A stretch of DNA of 32,867 nt from an uncultured Colwellia sp. (lineage in GTDB: Bacteria; Pseudomonadota; Gammaproteobacteria; Enterobacterales; Alteromonadaceae): assembly GCA_913062815.1 (NCBI GenBank), contig CAJXWZ010000048.1, positions 1-32,867 of the forward strand. Reading direction: 5' to 3'. The notes beneath the pieces are model-generated. The model was not told the DNA's origin. It was given only the letters and a program-made list of their open reading frames with translations, and ran no database searches. The position numbers and the translations under genes are program-made. How positions within the stretch are numbered: position 1 is the first letter of the stretch; each line of letters begins with the position of its first letter. Shown piece by piece: positions 6,338 through 15,373 of this stretch.

Positions 6338-8974
6338 ATGCACACTCTCTATAAAAACTATAATATTCATCAAAACAAACTAACCATTATTCAGTCTCAG
6401 CCAGGATTTGGTAAAACAGTTCTATTAAACAAGCTTTATCAAGAGAATAAAAAGTTAAGAACACCTATATACCTGTCACTTTCTCATTCTGACAATAACC
6501 CCATTGTACTTCTTGAAAAAATAGTTTTATCGCTTAATGTTGCTCAATCGAATGTTGATATATCTTTTATGAATCAGCTTGATAATATATCTTTACCATC
6601 ATTAGAGCCTATTATTAATTCGATGTTGGCTGCATGTGTCTCAAGTGAAATTGATTATATTTTTGTGGATGATGTTGATTTAATAACAAATACTTCGGCT
6701 AATAAAATAATAAGTCGTTTTATTACTAATTTAGCGAATCAATTTCATCTTATTGTAACTTGTACAAAATCACCTAATTTTCACTATTCAGATTTATTAT
6801 TAAAGAACCAAGTAACAATTATTGATGAATCTCATTTAAAGTTAACTTTTTCTGATGTCAGAAAGTTATTTGATGAGAAAGGCTTTAATAACATTCAAAA
6901 TTTAAAGCTTGAGGAGTTATTAAGTACTACAGACGGTTGGCCTCTTGGTATTCAGTTTGTACTTAATCATATTACAGAAGAAGATGGAATCAATTTAATA
7001 ATAGAAGATTTGCAACGAGGTAATCAGAATTTAGAAACTTATTTTTCAGAGAAGTCATATAATAATCAATCGGGAGATTTAAAAGATTTTATCCATAAAA
7101 TTTCAGTCGTAGATGAGTTTCATCTTTCGTTGTGTAATGACATCACTCAAGATCAAAATGCCCATATTAAATTGTCTAATTTAATAACAAATAATACATT
7201 TATTACAACAATATCTCATGATCATTTTAAGTTTCACCCTTTATTTCTACAGTTTATAAGAAACAAAGCAAAACTGGCTTTAGGTGATTTTGGTCTTTTA
7301 GAATGCTCAATACGTGCTGCAAATTGGTTGTATAATAATAAACAGTCAACGAAGGCAATAGAGCTAACGCTGAAAGTGGGACAATTTGAAATTGCCTCAA
7401 AATGGATAGAAAATGATTTAAATATATTTCTTAAAAAAGGTCGTCACTATGATTATATTGATTGGGTTCAAAAACTTCCAAAAACTTTTTTAGATAAATA
7501 TCCCTTAATTAGAGCTAATTATGTATTAGTGCTTTGCTTCACCAAGCAATTTGAAAAAATGCAAGAAAACTCCAATATATTGCTAGCACAGCTACATAAT
7601 TTCGATGAAAGAACTGTTGATATAATTAAAAGACAAACCAGTTTAGCTGCTTTTGTTATGTCAGGCTTAACCGATGATATTAAAGGTTTAAATTCAAAAA
7701 TAACTCATTGGTTACATGAATGGGGTCACATTGAGGTATACCAAAAAACGAATCAATTCCACTTTGAATTGGCAATGGCTAATTTAGTAAAAGGTTTCAG
7801 CTGTAAATGTATCTCTTTATTTGATGAAGGAAAAAAATCTTTGTTAAGTGCTCTAGAAAGCTTTAAAGACGCAGAAAGCTCTTTTGGAAAAGGTTGGGCA
7901 ACCGCTATTTTGTCAGTATTATATGCAAAACAAGGCTTTCACCATGAAGCTTTTCAACAAGCACAAGAGGGTTTAGAAGAAGTTAGAGTTAAATTAGGTA
8001 AGGAGTCTCATATTGGTTATATGTTATCAACGTTAATGTCTAGAATTTATTATGAATATAATGACTTAGATTATGCTCGTAAATATATAAAAAATTGCCA
8101 TAAGTATATTAAAGAACAGGGGTCAACCGATATACTGATCGCATTATTTCAAACTGAATATAAACTTTTTGTCGCAGAAGGCTCAGTTGATGAAGGAGTC
8201 AATGTTTTAAAAGATGGAATTAAGTGGTCTGAAAGTGCACAGCTTTTCAGGCTTAAGTTAACTTTAGTCGATGATTTGATAACTTTACTGTTACTTCATA
8301 AACGCGCTAAAGAAGCTGATAATTATGCTCGATTGTATAAAATACAACACGAAAAAATGAATAATTATGATGTAGATGTTGATCAATGTAAAATAATTAG
8401 TAAGTCTTTAATTCATCAGTTAATTACTGAAAAAAAGTATCAAGAAGCTATAGATAAATTACACCAGTTGATTGATAAAAGTCAAAAAAATTTCCAAATG
8501 AGGCAACTATCTTATTGGTTACTATTGATGAGCATAGTGCATTTTGAAATGGAAGATAAAAAAAATGCGTTAATATTTTTTATAGAATCTATAGAAATAT
8601 CAAGAACTAGAAAATATATCCGTATGTATGTTGATGAAGGTCAATTAGTTTATCAATTATTATTGTTTGCTATTAATGAAAAACTAACCAAAGAGCAGCA
8701 TAATTTTATAAGCTTACTATTAAAACAGTGTCCTGATATTGAATATAAAAAACAAAAATTAATTGAGCCATTGACTGCTAAAGAAAAAGAAATAATTCTA
8801 AAGCTCGAAGAAGGGCATCCCAATAAAAAAGTTGCCGAAGAATTAAATATTTCTGAAGGAACTTTAAAGTGGCACTTACATAATATTTATTTGAAACTCA
8901 ATGTTAAAAATAGAACACAGGCATTAATTGCAGCTAAAGAAAATGGGTATATACGCTCTGGTAGCATTGTATAG
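6338..8974 (+). CDS. MalT/AlkS-like LuxR-family ATP-dependent transcription activator
   Basis: Large signal-transduction ATPase of the MalT class. The P-loop QPGFGKT is at residues 21-27, the Walker B-like IDYIFVDDVDLI is near residue 110, a winged-helix region is followed by a long helical repeat region (roughly 300-790), and a LuxR helix-turn-helix lies at the C-terminus (PLTAKEKEIILKLEEG...KKVAEELNISEGTLKWHLHNIY). AlkS of Pseudomonas, which activates alkB with alkanes as inducer, has the same build and nearly the same length (about 880 aa). Here it sits directly behind the alkane genes, so control of alkB is a fair inference. Nothing like a good RBS precedes ATG 6338. An in-frame TAA is only 3 nt upstream, and the segment before the P-loop is short for the family. 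Confidence 0.88.
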   Translation: MHTLYKNYNIHQNKLTIIQSQPGFGKTVLLNKLYQENKKLRTPIYLSLSHSDNNPIVLLEKIVLSLNVAQSNVDISFMNQLDNISLPSLEPIINSMLAACVSSEIDYIFVDDVDLITNTSANKIISRFITNLANQFHLIVTCTKSPNFHYSDLLLKNQVTIIDESHLKLTFSDVRKLFDEKGFNNIQNLKLEELLSTTDGWPLGIQFVLNHITEEDGINLIIEDLQRGNQNLETYFSEKSYNNQSGDLKDFIHKISVVDEFHLSLCNDITQDQNAHIKLSNLITNNTFITTISHDHFKFHPLFLQFIRNKAKLALGDFGLLECSIRAANWLYNNKQSTKAIELTLKVGQFEIASKWIENDLNIFLKKGRHYDYIDWVQKLPKTFLDKYPLIRANYVLVLCFTKQFEKMQENSNILLAQLHNFDERTVDIIKRQTSLAAFVMSGLTDDIKGLNSKITHWLHEWGHIEVYQKTNQFHFELAMANLVKGFSCKCISLFDEGKKSLLSALESFKDAESSFGKGWATAILSVLYAKQGFHHEAFQQAQEGLEEVRVKLGKESHIGYMLSTLMSRIYYEYNDLDYARKYIKNCHKYIKEQGSTDILIALFQTEYKLFVAEGSVDEGVNVLKDGIKWSESAQLFRLKLTLVDDLITLLLLHKRAKEADNYARLYKIQHEKMNNYDVDVDQCKIISKSLIHQLITEKKYQEAIDKLHQLIDKSQKNFQMRQLSYWLLLMSIVHFEMEDKKNALIFFIESIEISRTRKYIRMYVDEGQLVYQLLLFAINEKLTKEQHNFISLLLKQCPDIEYKKQKLIEPLTAKEKEIILKLEEGHPNKKVAEELNISEGTLKWHLHNIYLKLNVKNRTQALIAAKENGYIRSGSIV

Positions 8975-9018
8975 TGCCGATCCTATTTCAGGTGGTGTTG
9001 GTGGCTGTTTACACCCTC

Positions 9019-10596
9019 TTATAAATATAGGTTTGCATATTTTTTACGTAAAGGCGCTTTAAGAAATTTCCCTGTAGCTGTCTTAACAATATCATTTACA
9101 AATATAACCCGCTTTGGCACTTCGTAGCCCGCAAGTTCGTTTTTACAAAGCTCTATTAGTTCTTTTTCTGTCACATTTGTATCAATTTTAGGAGTAACAA
9201 TAGCAGTTACCGCTTCCGTCCAATGAGGGTGTGGTAAGCCTATCACTGTAACACCAGCTACGCTAGGGTGTGACATTAAAACTCGCTCTACTTTAACAGA
9301 AGGAACATTTTCACCACCTGTTTTGATCATGTCTTTTTTTCTATCAACAAACATTAATTGATGATCTTCATCAAAATAACCTAGATCGCCTGAATGATGC
9401 CAGCCAAAAATAGATACTTCAGCAGTAGCTTCTGGATCTTTATAATAGCCGCTCATCGTTGAAGGTGAACGCCAGACAATTTCACCTATTTCACCATCAG
9501 GTAATATTTGTCCATTATCATCCATTATAGCTTGATCTGTTGTTACTAAGGCTTCTCCCCAGTAATTCCCATCCTTATAAGACCACTTGTCTTGAAATAC
9601 GGTGGTAACAGGAGTCATTTCTGTTTGACCAGAGCCTAAAATAAACGGACATTTAAAAACAGCTTTTAATCGGAGTAAGCTTGGTTTATCAATTGGGGCC
9701 ATGGCATACATACAAGTATCTAATGCACTGAAATCGTATTTTTCTATGTTAGTAACCTCTAAAAGCGCTTTCCACATCAAAGGTAAAAGAAAAACAAAGT
9801 TAACTTTTTCTTTTTCAATAACTTTAACAAAACTTTCAGGCTCGAAGTTTCTAAAGATGAGTACTGCGCCATTCATATGTAAAATAGACGTTGAAATTAG
9901 ATGTTGTGCACAATGAAACATCGGCATTACTGAGGTTCCAATACTTTCTTTTTTAATGCCTAGTTCAATAGCGGCTGATAAACTATTAATAAATAGTGCA
10001 AGGTGAGACGTTTCAACACCTTTAGGTTTTGATGTTGTGCCACTGGTATATAGAATTTGTAGAGGATCACGATCGTTAATGATTAAATCTTCATTCTCTA
10101 GATCAGAAGCATTTTCAAGTAAATGATTAAAGCTTAGGTAAGTGCTTGGCACTGAGCAACCTGTAACAGGTATTGAAATCCAATGGTTTAAAAAGTGAAA
10201 TTCATTTTTGCATTGTTCAAATTTTTCAATTAATGAATCTTCAACAAACAATGCTTTTGCCTCACAGTGATTAAGCGTAAAAACTAAATCGGAATGTCCT
10301 TGTAAATAATTTATAGGAACAACAACAACACCAGCTTTCATGCAACCATATACAACTAAGGCAAACTCAAGTGAATTAGGGCTAGCTAATGCAACTCTAT
10401 CGCCTTGTTTTATATTTAATTCTCTTAGTATATTATCAATTTTGTTTAGTGCTTTATTTAGTTCTAAGTGTGTGTAAGAAAGTCTTTTGTTATTTCTGTA
10501 CTCTACAATAGCATCAAGGTTTGGGGATACCATCGCTTTGCGCCTAAAAACATCACCCATAGCAACTCTATTGATTATATTTCTTGAAGTATTCAT
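9019..10596 (-). CDS. AMP-forming acyl-CoA synthetase (AlkK-like)
   Basis: Activates the fatty acid from alkane oxidation to acyl-CoA with ATP, feeding beta-oxidation. The 525-residue protein shows the ANL-superfamily P-loop TSGTTSKPKGVE (184-195), the GSGQTEMTPV motif, the HHSGDLGYFDED adenylate motif, the hinge DRKKDMIKTGGENV and the catalytic Lys in KTATGKFLK near the C-terminus. AAGGA precedes the ATG. It is the last gene of the leftward run, 46 nt after the BtrH-like gene, and converges on the regulator gene with a 44-bp gap. A medium-chain versus long-chain preference cannot be read from the sequence. Confidence 0.9.
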   Translation of the reverse strand: MNTSRNIINRVAMGDVFRRKAMVSPNLDAIVEYRNNKRLSYTHLELNKALNKIDNILRELNIKQGDRVALASPNSLEFALVVYGCMKAGVVVVPINYLQGHSDLVFTLNHCEAKALFVEDSLIEKFEQCKNEFHFLNHWISIPVTGCSVPSTYLSFNHLLENASDLENEDLIINDRDPLQILYTSGTTSKPKGVETSHLALFINSLSAAIELGIKKESIGTSVMPMFHCAQHLISTSILHMNGAVLIFRNFEPESFVKVIEKEKVNFVFLLPLMWKALLEVTNIEKYDFSALDTCMYAMAPIDKPSLLRLKAVFKCPFILGSGQTEMTPVTTVFQDKWSYKDGNYWGEALVTTDQAIMDDNGQILPDGEIGEIVWRSPSTMSGYYKDPEATAEVSIFGWHHSGDLGYFDEDHQLMFVDRKKDMIKTGGENVPSVKVERVLMSHPSVAGVTVIGLPHPHWTEAVTAIVTPKIDTNVTEKELIELCKNELAGYEVPKRVIFVNDIVKTATGKFLKAPLRKKYANLYL

Positions 10597-10642
10597 GCAT
10601 ATTCCTTGGTTTTTTAATTCATTCGTTTACTGAGTTCTTTAT

Positions 10643-11623
10643 TCAAACTAATAAGGCATTTTCACAATAGTAAGTTTCTGCTGTAATGACTTGTTTTATG
10701 CACTCTTTAATTAATGTAAAGTCAGGTGTTTTCTGTTCAGAAGTTTGTTTGAAAGCGTTTGAAAGATCATACCAACATTGCGCACTTGCAATCATTTTAC
10801 TTTCTAATGCTAAGGTTTTAACAGAGTTTACATGTTGGCTAGCCTCAGATAAGAATTGAGCATACATTTTTCTAAAACCGCTGCCGCCTGTACCTCGTTT
10901 TTCAATAGTTTGATAGGCAAATCGACAGTTCCATTGCCAATCAGCAGACTTAGACCAGCTATCAAGGTCGTCTATTAACGTTTCTAGTGCAAATAAACCG
11001 CTTGAAGGATCGGTTGAATCAAGCAGTCGCGCAGCATTTTCTCTAATAGCTAACTTACAGAGTGGTTGTAAATCAACGGGTTTAGTTAGACTTTTTGGGG
11101 CGTAAAAATCGCCATTACATAGAAAAGGAGGGGTTGTTGATACTCGAGCTTTTCTCATATCAGAAAAAGCTACGCATTCTATGTGTTCTCGCTCCGTATC
11201 GGTGACATAATAAATGCTATCGTTTTTATCGTAACCCCAAACCATAATTCCATGGCCAGGAAAGTGACTTGATGAATTAAAGTAATGTAAATAAAAAATA
11301 TCGGTAAGCAGAAGTGCTGGCCGCCCCTCGTTTAATGCACAAAGAAGTTGTTGTTCACTTTCTTCTTCTGTACTGGCACTTAACCATGAAAAGTCATCAA
11401 CACCAATGACATTGAAAAAGCGCTTTTCATACCCTAAAGAGCGAGTATGCAGTAAACGAGTAGGGGATGAATCAGGGGTTTGTAAATAAGTAACACCTAA
11501 ACCTCCACCGATACCAAAGCAAAATGCTTCACTCCAATCAAAATGATGAAAACGAACTAAATCAGCAATTGCAGTACTAGAGCAGTGCACTCCTGAAACA
11601 TGAGTATTATTAATTAAAGTCAC
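10643..11623 (-). CDS. BtrH N-terminal-domain / DUF4872 protein, papain-like fold
   Basis: The N-terminus, NTHVSGVHCSSTAIADLVRF, is typical of BtrH_N domains: Cys14 would be the nucleophile, with His124 (FPGHGIMVWGYD) and Asp142 (YYVTD) completing a Cys-His-Asp set. The rest matches the DUF4872 type. BtrH of butirosin synthesis moves an acyl group from a carrier protein onto an amine, so acyl transfer or amide cleavage is the likely chemistry. No signal peptide is seen, so it is probably cytoplasmic. It sits between the RND transporter and the acyl-CoA synthetase, which suggests it may use an activated fatty acyl group; this is inference. Length 326 aa is normal for the family. Confidence 0.75.
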   Translation of the reverse strand: MTLINNTHVSGVHCSSTAIADLVRFHHFDWSEAFCFGIGGGLGVTYLQTPDSSPTRLLHTRSLGYEKRFFNVIGVDDFSWLSASTEEESEQQLLCALNEGRPALLLTDIFYLHYFNSSSHFPGHGIMVWGYDKNDSIYYVTDTEREHIECVAFSDMRKARVSTTPPFLCNGDFYAPKSLTKPVDLQPLCKLAIRENAARLLDSTDPSSGLFALETLIDDLDSWSKSADWQWNCRFAYQTIEKRGTGGSGFRKMYAQFLSEASQHVNSVKTLALESKMIASAQCWYDLSNAFKQTSEQKTPDFTLIKECIKQVITAETYYCENALLV

Positions 11624-11669
11624 TTTTTATCCTTAAATTTATTCAATTACATCTTTTAAAGCTCAACCT

Positions 11670-11703
11670 AATACTTTAACAATATTGCCATTGTTAAAGT
11701 ATT
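11670..11703 (-). repeat. Perfect 13-bp stem-loop between RND and BtrH-like genes
   Basis: AATACTTTAACAA (11670-11682) and its exact complement at 11691-11703 flank an 8-nt loop in the 98-bp gap. Without a T-tract it is a weak terminator at best. It may protect the upstream transcript end or lower downstream expression. Confidence 0.55.
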
Positions 11704-11721
11704 TTAAAAATATAGGAAGTA

Positions 11722-14052
11722 TCAACTAAGCTTTACGTTGTTTTTTCCTATACGTAATAGCCACGCTAAAGCAGGAATTAAGGTAAGTGCACCTATCATA
11801 TTAAAAACAAACATAAAGGTTAGTAATAGCCCCATATCTGATTGAAATTTAATCGGGGAGAAAAACCATGTCGCCACACAAATCGCTAAGGTTATACCCG
11901 TAAAACCTACCGCTTTACCTGTTTGGTTTAACGTATATAAGTAAGACAAATAAAGTGACTTTTTCATAGCAAGCCCTTCTTCAATTTTACTGAAAATATA
12001 AATGCCATAATCAACACCTATGCCTACGCCTAAAGCAATTACAGGTAATGTTGCCACTTTAACGCCTATGCCTAAAAAGGCCATTAGCGCTTGGCTTAAT
12101 ATAGAGGTAACAATCAAAGGAAGGATAATACAGATCACAACGGGCACAGACCTAAAGGTAATTAAACAAATCACGATAACCACTGAATACACCCAAATAA
12201 GCATTTCAGTTTGGGCTTCTTCAATAACAATGTTAGTTGAAGCCTCAACACCAGCATTGCCAGCAGCAAGAAGAAATTTAATATCATCTTGAGGATATTT
12301 AGCACTAAACTTTTTAACTTGATTGACGACTGTTTTCAAGGTGTCTGCTTTGTGATCATTTAAGAAAATGATAATAGGAGCCATCGAGCAGTCACCATTA
12401 ATAAACCCTGATGGGACCTGTGATAATGTTGCATTGACTACAAATTTATTTCTGTTTAAATTAACCCACTTTAATGAACCTTCATTAAGGCCAAACATGC
12501 CCCGTTTTGAAATGTCAGTTATCGAGATAACATTTTGAACACCTGCGGTATTTTTAAGCTGCCATTCAAGCTGATCTATAAGTACTAAGTTGTCATACTT
12601 ACTGCATTGATCAGCCGCTGTTTCCACCATGACCACAAATACATCCGTACTTGCGGTATAATTTTTAACAATAAAGGCATTATCAAGGTTATACCTAGAA
12701 TCAGCTCTTAGCTCAGGCGCACCAGCATCTAAATCACCTATTTTCATAAATTGAGAATAATATAATCCACCTGAAAATAAACCGATAGAAACTATAATAG
12801 TGAGTATGGCTAAAGGGGCTCTAGTAAAGTTAGCAAATAGTTTTTCAACTAAACTAATGTTGTGGGTGTTTTTTCTAGAATATTCAACTGCTTTAGGTGA
12901 TATACCGATAAAACTTAATATGATAGGCAAGGCAACTAAGTTAGTAATAATAATAATGGCTACCCCTATACTTGCTGCAATAGCAAGTTCTTGAATAACA
13001 CCAATATCAATTACCATTAATGTTGTAAAACCAATAGCATCACTGACTAATGCGGTTATACCTGCTAAATAAAGTGATCTAAAAGTAAGTTTTGCCGCCT
13101 CTAATTTATCAGCACCTGTTTCTGAATGGTGAATGATTGAATTAACAATTTGAACACCATGGCTCACCCCAATAGCAAAAACTAAAAATGGTACGAGCAT
13201 TGAATATGGGTTAATACCATAACCCATCAAATTTAGCGTGCCTAATTGAGCAAAAACAGCGAGGATAGAACAATTAACAACCGCAAAGGTGCTGCGTTTA
13301 CAGCGAGAGTAAAACCATAACAACACTAAAACAATGAGTACAGCTAGCATAAAAAACAGAACAACTTGCATTGCACCGTCAATTAAGTCGCCTACAACTT
13401 TGGCAAAGCCAACAATTCTAATGTTAATGTTTTTAGATGAATACTTTGATCTTATTTCTTCAAGTTTTTTTGACAGTTTATGATAATCGAGTGGTAAACC
13501 TGTTTCAGGATTGGTGTCTTGTAAAGGTGCTAAAATAATACTGGATTTAAAGTTATTACTGACTAAGTTACCAATTTGTCCAGACTTGAAAATATTAGAT
13601 CTTATTTTATCAAGATATTTTTCTGAGCCATCGTATCCGTCAGGAATAATACTACCGCCAATAAAACCTTCTTCTGTTATTTCTTGCCAACGTACATTAG
13701 GTGTCCATAATGACTTTAAACCATCTCGGTTAACACCTGCAATAAAAAATACATCATCAGTAACATTTTTTAATGTTTTTTGGTATTCAGCATCAAAAAT
13801 ATCGCCATTTTTACTTTCAACAACAACTCTTATAACATTCCCTAAATTTGATAATTCTTTTTGATAGCCTAAAAAGTTTTTAATAAACTCATGGTTAGTC
13901 GGCAACATTTTCACAAAACTTGCTTCAGGCTTTACTTGAGTCCCCTGATAAGTTAATGCCGCGCAAAGAATAAGGAGCGAAGATAAGATTAAAAGTCGAT
14001 TAGAAAAAATTAATTTTTCAGCAAATAAAACTAATTTATTAGAATTAGACAT
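11722..14052 (-). CDS. MMPL-type RND-superfamily transporter
   Basis: The 776-residue inner-membrane protein has the two-fold RND plan: one N-terminal helix, a large periplasmic domain (about 40-220), a helix bundle with the AIGVSHGVQIVN motif, then the same again with LPVIALGVGIGVDYGIYIF in the second half. This is the MMPL branch, which handles lipids and other hydrophobic compounds, rather than the AcrB drug-efflux branch; no membrane-fusion protein is nearby. Its ATG overlaps the stop of the YCF48-like gene by one base (TAATG), so the two are translationally coupled. Cargo and direction are unknown. Context suggests an alkane-derived lipid or a surfactant. Confidence 0.88.
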   Translation of the reverse strand: MSNSNKLVLFAEKLIFSNRLLILSSLLILCAALTYQGTQVKPEASFVKMLPTNHEFIKNFLGYQKELSNLGNVIRVVVESKNGDIFDAEYQKTLKNVTDDVFFIAGVNRDGLKSLWTPNVRWQEITEEGFIGGSIIPDGYDGSEKYLDKIRSNIFKSGQIGNLVSNNFKSSIILAPLQDTNPETGLPLDYHKLSKKLEEIRSKYSSKNINIRIVGFAKVVGDLIDGAMQVVLFFMLAVLIVLVLLWFYSRCKRSTFAVVNCSILAVFAQLGTLNLMGYGINPYSMLVPFLVFAIGVSHGVQIVNSIIHHSETGADKLEAAKLTFRSLYLAGITALVSDAIGFTTLMVIDIGVIQELAIAASIGVAIIIITNLVALPIILSFIGISPKAVEYSRKNTHNISLVEKLFANFTRAPLAILTIIVSIGLFSGGLYYSQFMKIGDLDAGAPELRADSRYNLDNAFIVKNYTASTDVFVVMVETAADQCSKYDNLVLIDQLEWQLKNTAGVQNVISITDISKRGMFGLNEGSLKWVNLNRNKFVVNATLSQVPSGFINGDCSMAPIIIFLNDHKADTLKTVVNQVKKFSAKYPQDDIKFLLAAGNAGVEASTNIVIEEAQTEMLIWVYSVVIVICLITFRSVPVVICIILPLIVTSILSQALMAFLGIGVKVATLPVIALGVGIGVDYGIYIFSKIEEGLAMKKSLYLSYLYTLNQTGKAVGFTGITLAICVATWFFSPIKFQSDMGLLLTFMFVFNMIGALTLIPALAWLLRIGKNNVKLS

Positions 14053-15212
14053 TAGTGAGAGGCCCCTTTATTACTATCTTGATCTTGTGAAAAACTATTT
14101 AACGAAAAAATACCGAATTGACCTGCTAATATTAATTGATCATTCATAACGGTTACTGCCGATAGTGCAGCACCTGAGGTGTGTTTTGTTAAGGTTGATT
14201 TTTCTGGTGTATTTATATTTAACTTCACTATGCTGCCACCGTGTCCCACGAGTGTTGTATCACCGTTATCTTTAATAAACCCAGCAAGCAGCGTTGCTTT
14301 ATTTGAGCTAACAAAGTGCTGCCAATGCTCACCTTGATCTGCCGATATAAAATAATTACCTTTAAGGCCAAACGTAATTAAGTTGGTTGTGCCTTTTTGG
14401 TTAAGTATGCCAAAAAGACTGCCATTATATGGAACGTTGATTGATTTCCACGTCAAACCGTCATTAATTGATCTATAAACAGTGCCGTGCTCGCCAACAA
14501 TATAAGTAGTATTGTTTTCATCGGTGATAATATTGTTAAGGTGGTATTTGTCAGGGTTGTTTAAAGCGTTATCTAGCAGCAGCCATGTTTTTCCTAAATC
14601 ACTGCTTTTAAGTAATGTACCGTAGGCTCCAACAACAATAATATTACCATTTTTTGTTTGAGTTACTGACAACAGTGGTAAAGTCGGGCCCGATTTTTTT
14701 GTCGCCTCGGCATCTTCTAATGAAAACTCTAAATCTTCTAATGCATAATTTGCTTCTTCAACTTCGTCTTCATCAGTGAGTGTTTCAATATTTTTTTTAA
14801 ATGAGATGATTTGTTTCTTTAACAGAGTGATTTTTAGTTCAGTCAGTTCAAAACCATCAAACAATTTTACCCACGTTGTTGAGTTTTCTTTAGCTGAAAT
14901 TATGGCACCATCATGTCCTACCGCTAATTTTGAACCGTTAGATAAAATAATAATACCGGTTAATAAAAGTGAAACAGGCGATATTGCTTGCTGATATTGG
15001 TTAGGTGATTGCCAATTTAAAATATGCCCTCGCTCTCCAACCGCTAAAACGTGATCATTTGATATGTTAGCTAAAGAAGTAATAATACTTTTTGGCGCTA
15101 AGTGACTAATTGATGAAGAGGTGTTTAGTAGTTCTATGGTTGCTTGACAATTAGCACCATAAAATAAAAAAAATGTGAAGAAAAGATAACATGTTCGTAT
15201 AGAGGATCTCAT
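14052..15212 (-). CDS. YCF48/BNR-repeat periplasmic protein
   Basis: A signal peptide (residues 1 to about 24, ending NCQA) leads into a beta-propeller-like protein with Asp-box repeats SSDLGKTW (203-210), SINDGLTW (248-255) and SADQGEHW (290-297), and repeated VGEHGTVY/VGAYGTL/VGHDGAI turns, as in YCF48/photosystem II stability-factor-like proteins. Such genes often neighbour MMPL-type RND transporters with DUF1302 and DUF1329 genes in bacteria that use hydrophobic substrates. An unusual charged helical insert (about 124-173, rich in Glu, Asp and Leu) splits the propeller between the second and third blades. Stop overlaps the RND start. Probably periplasmic and a partner of the transporter. 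Confidence 0.83.
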   Translation of the reverse strand: MRSSIRTCYLFFTFFLFYGANCQATIELLNTSSSISHLAPKSIITSLANISNDHVLAVGERGHILNWQSPNQYQQAISPVSLLLTGIIILSNGSKLAVGHDGAIISAKENSTTWVKLFDGFELTELKITLLKKQIISFKKNIETLTDEDEVEEANYALEDLEFSLEDAEATKKSGPTLPLLSVTQTKNGNIIVVGAYGTLLKSSDLGKTWLLLDNALNNPDKYHLNNIITDENNTTYIVGEHGTVYRSINDGLTWKSINVPYNGSLFGILNQKGTTNLITFGLKGNYFISADQGEHWQHFVSSNKATLLAGFIKDNGDTTLVGHGGSIVKLNINTPEKSTLTKHTSGAALSAVTVMNDQLILAGQFGIFSLNSFSQDQDSNKGASH

Positions 15213-15313
15213 AATGCTCTCTGGTGATGGCTAAATAGGATGAAGTTGAAATTTTATATTTGTAGCTCACTATTGAAGAAATATAAAAGATAAAATTTTG
15301 AAATTGACTTAAT

Positions 15314-15356
15314 GACAAGTTACAACAATCACACTAGATCTTTGTTGTAACTTGTC
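15314..15356 (-). repeat. Perfect 15-bp stem-loop after the DUF1329 gene
   Basis: Arms 15314-15328 (GACAAGTTACAACAA) and 15342-15356 match exactly around a 13-nt loop, 17 nt beyond the DUF1329 stop in the 161-bp gap. There is no clear T-tract on the minus strand. It separates the outer-membrane pair from the YCF48-RND pair and may raise the level of the former by transcript protection or partial termination. Confidence 0.6.
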
Positions 15357-15373
15357 GAGTTAATTGTATAAAA

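Noticed and set aside
12020..12292. Rightward frame of 90 codons inside the RND gene
   Set aside because: Antisense to conserved transmembrane motifs of the transporter; no RBS or family match.
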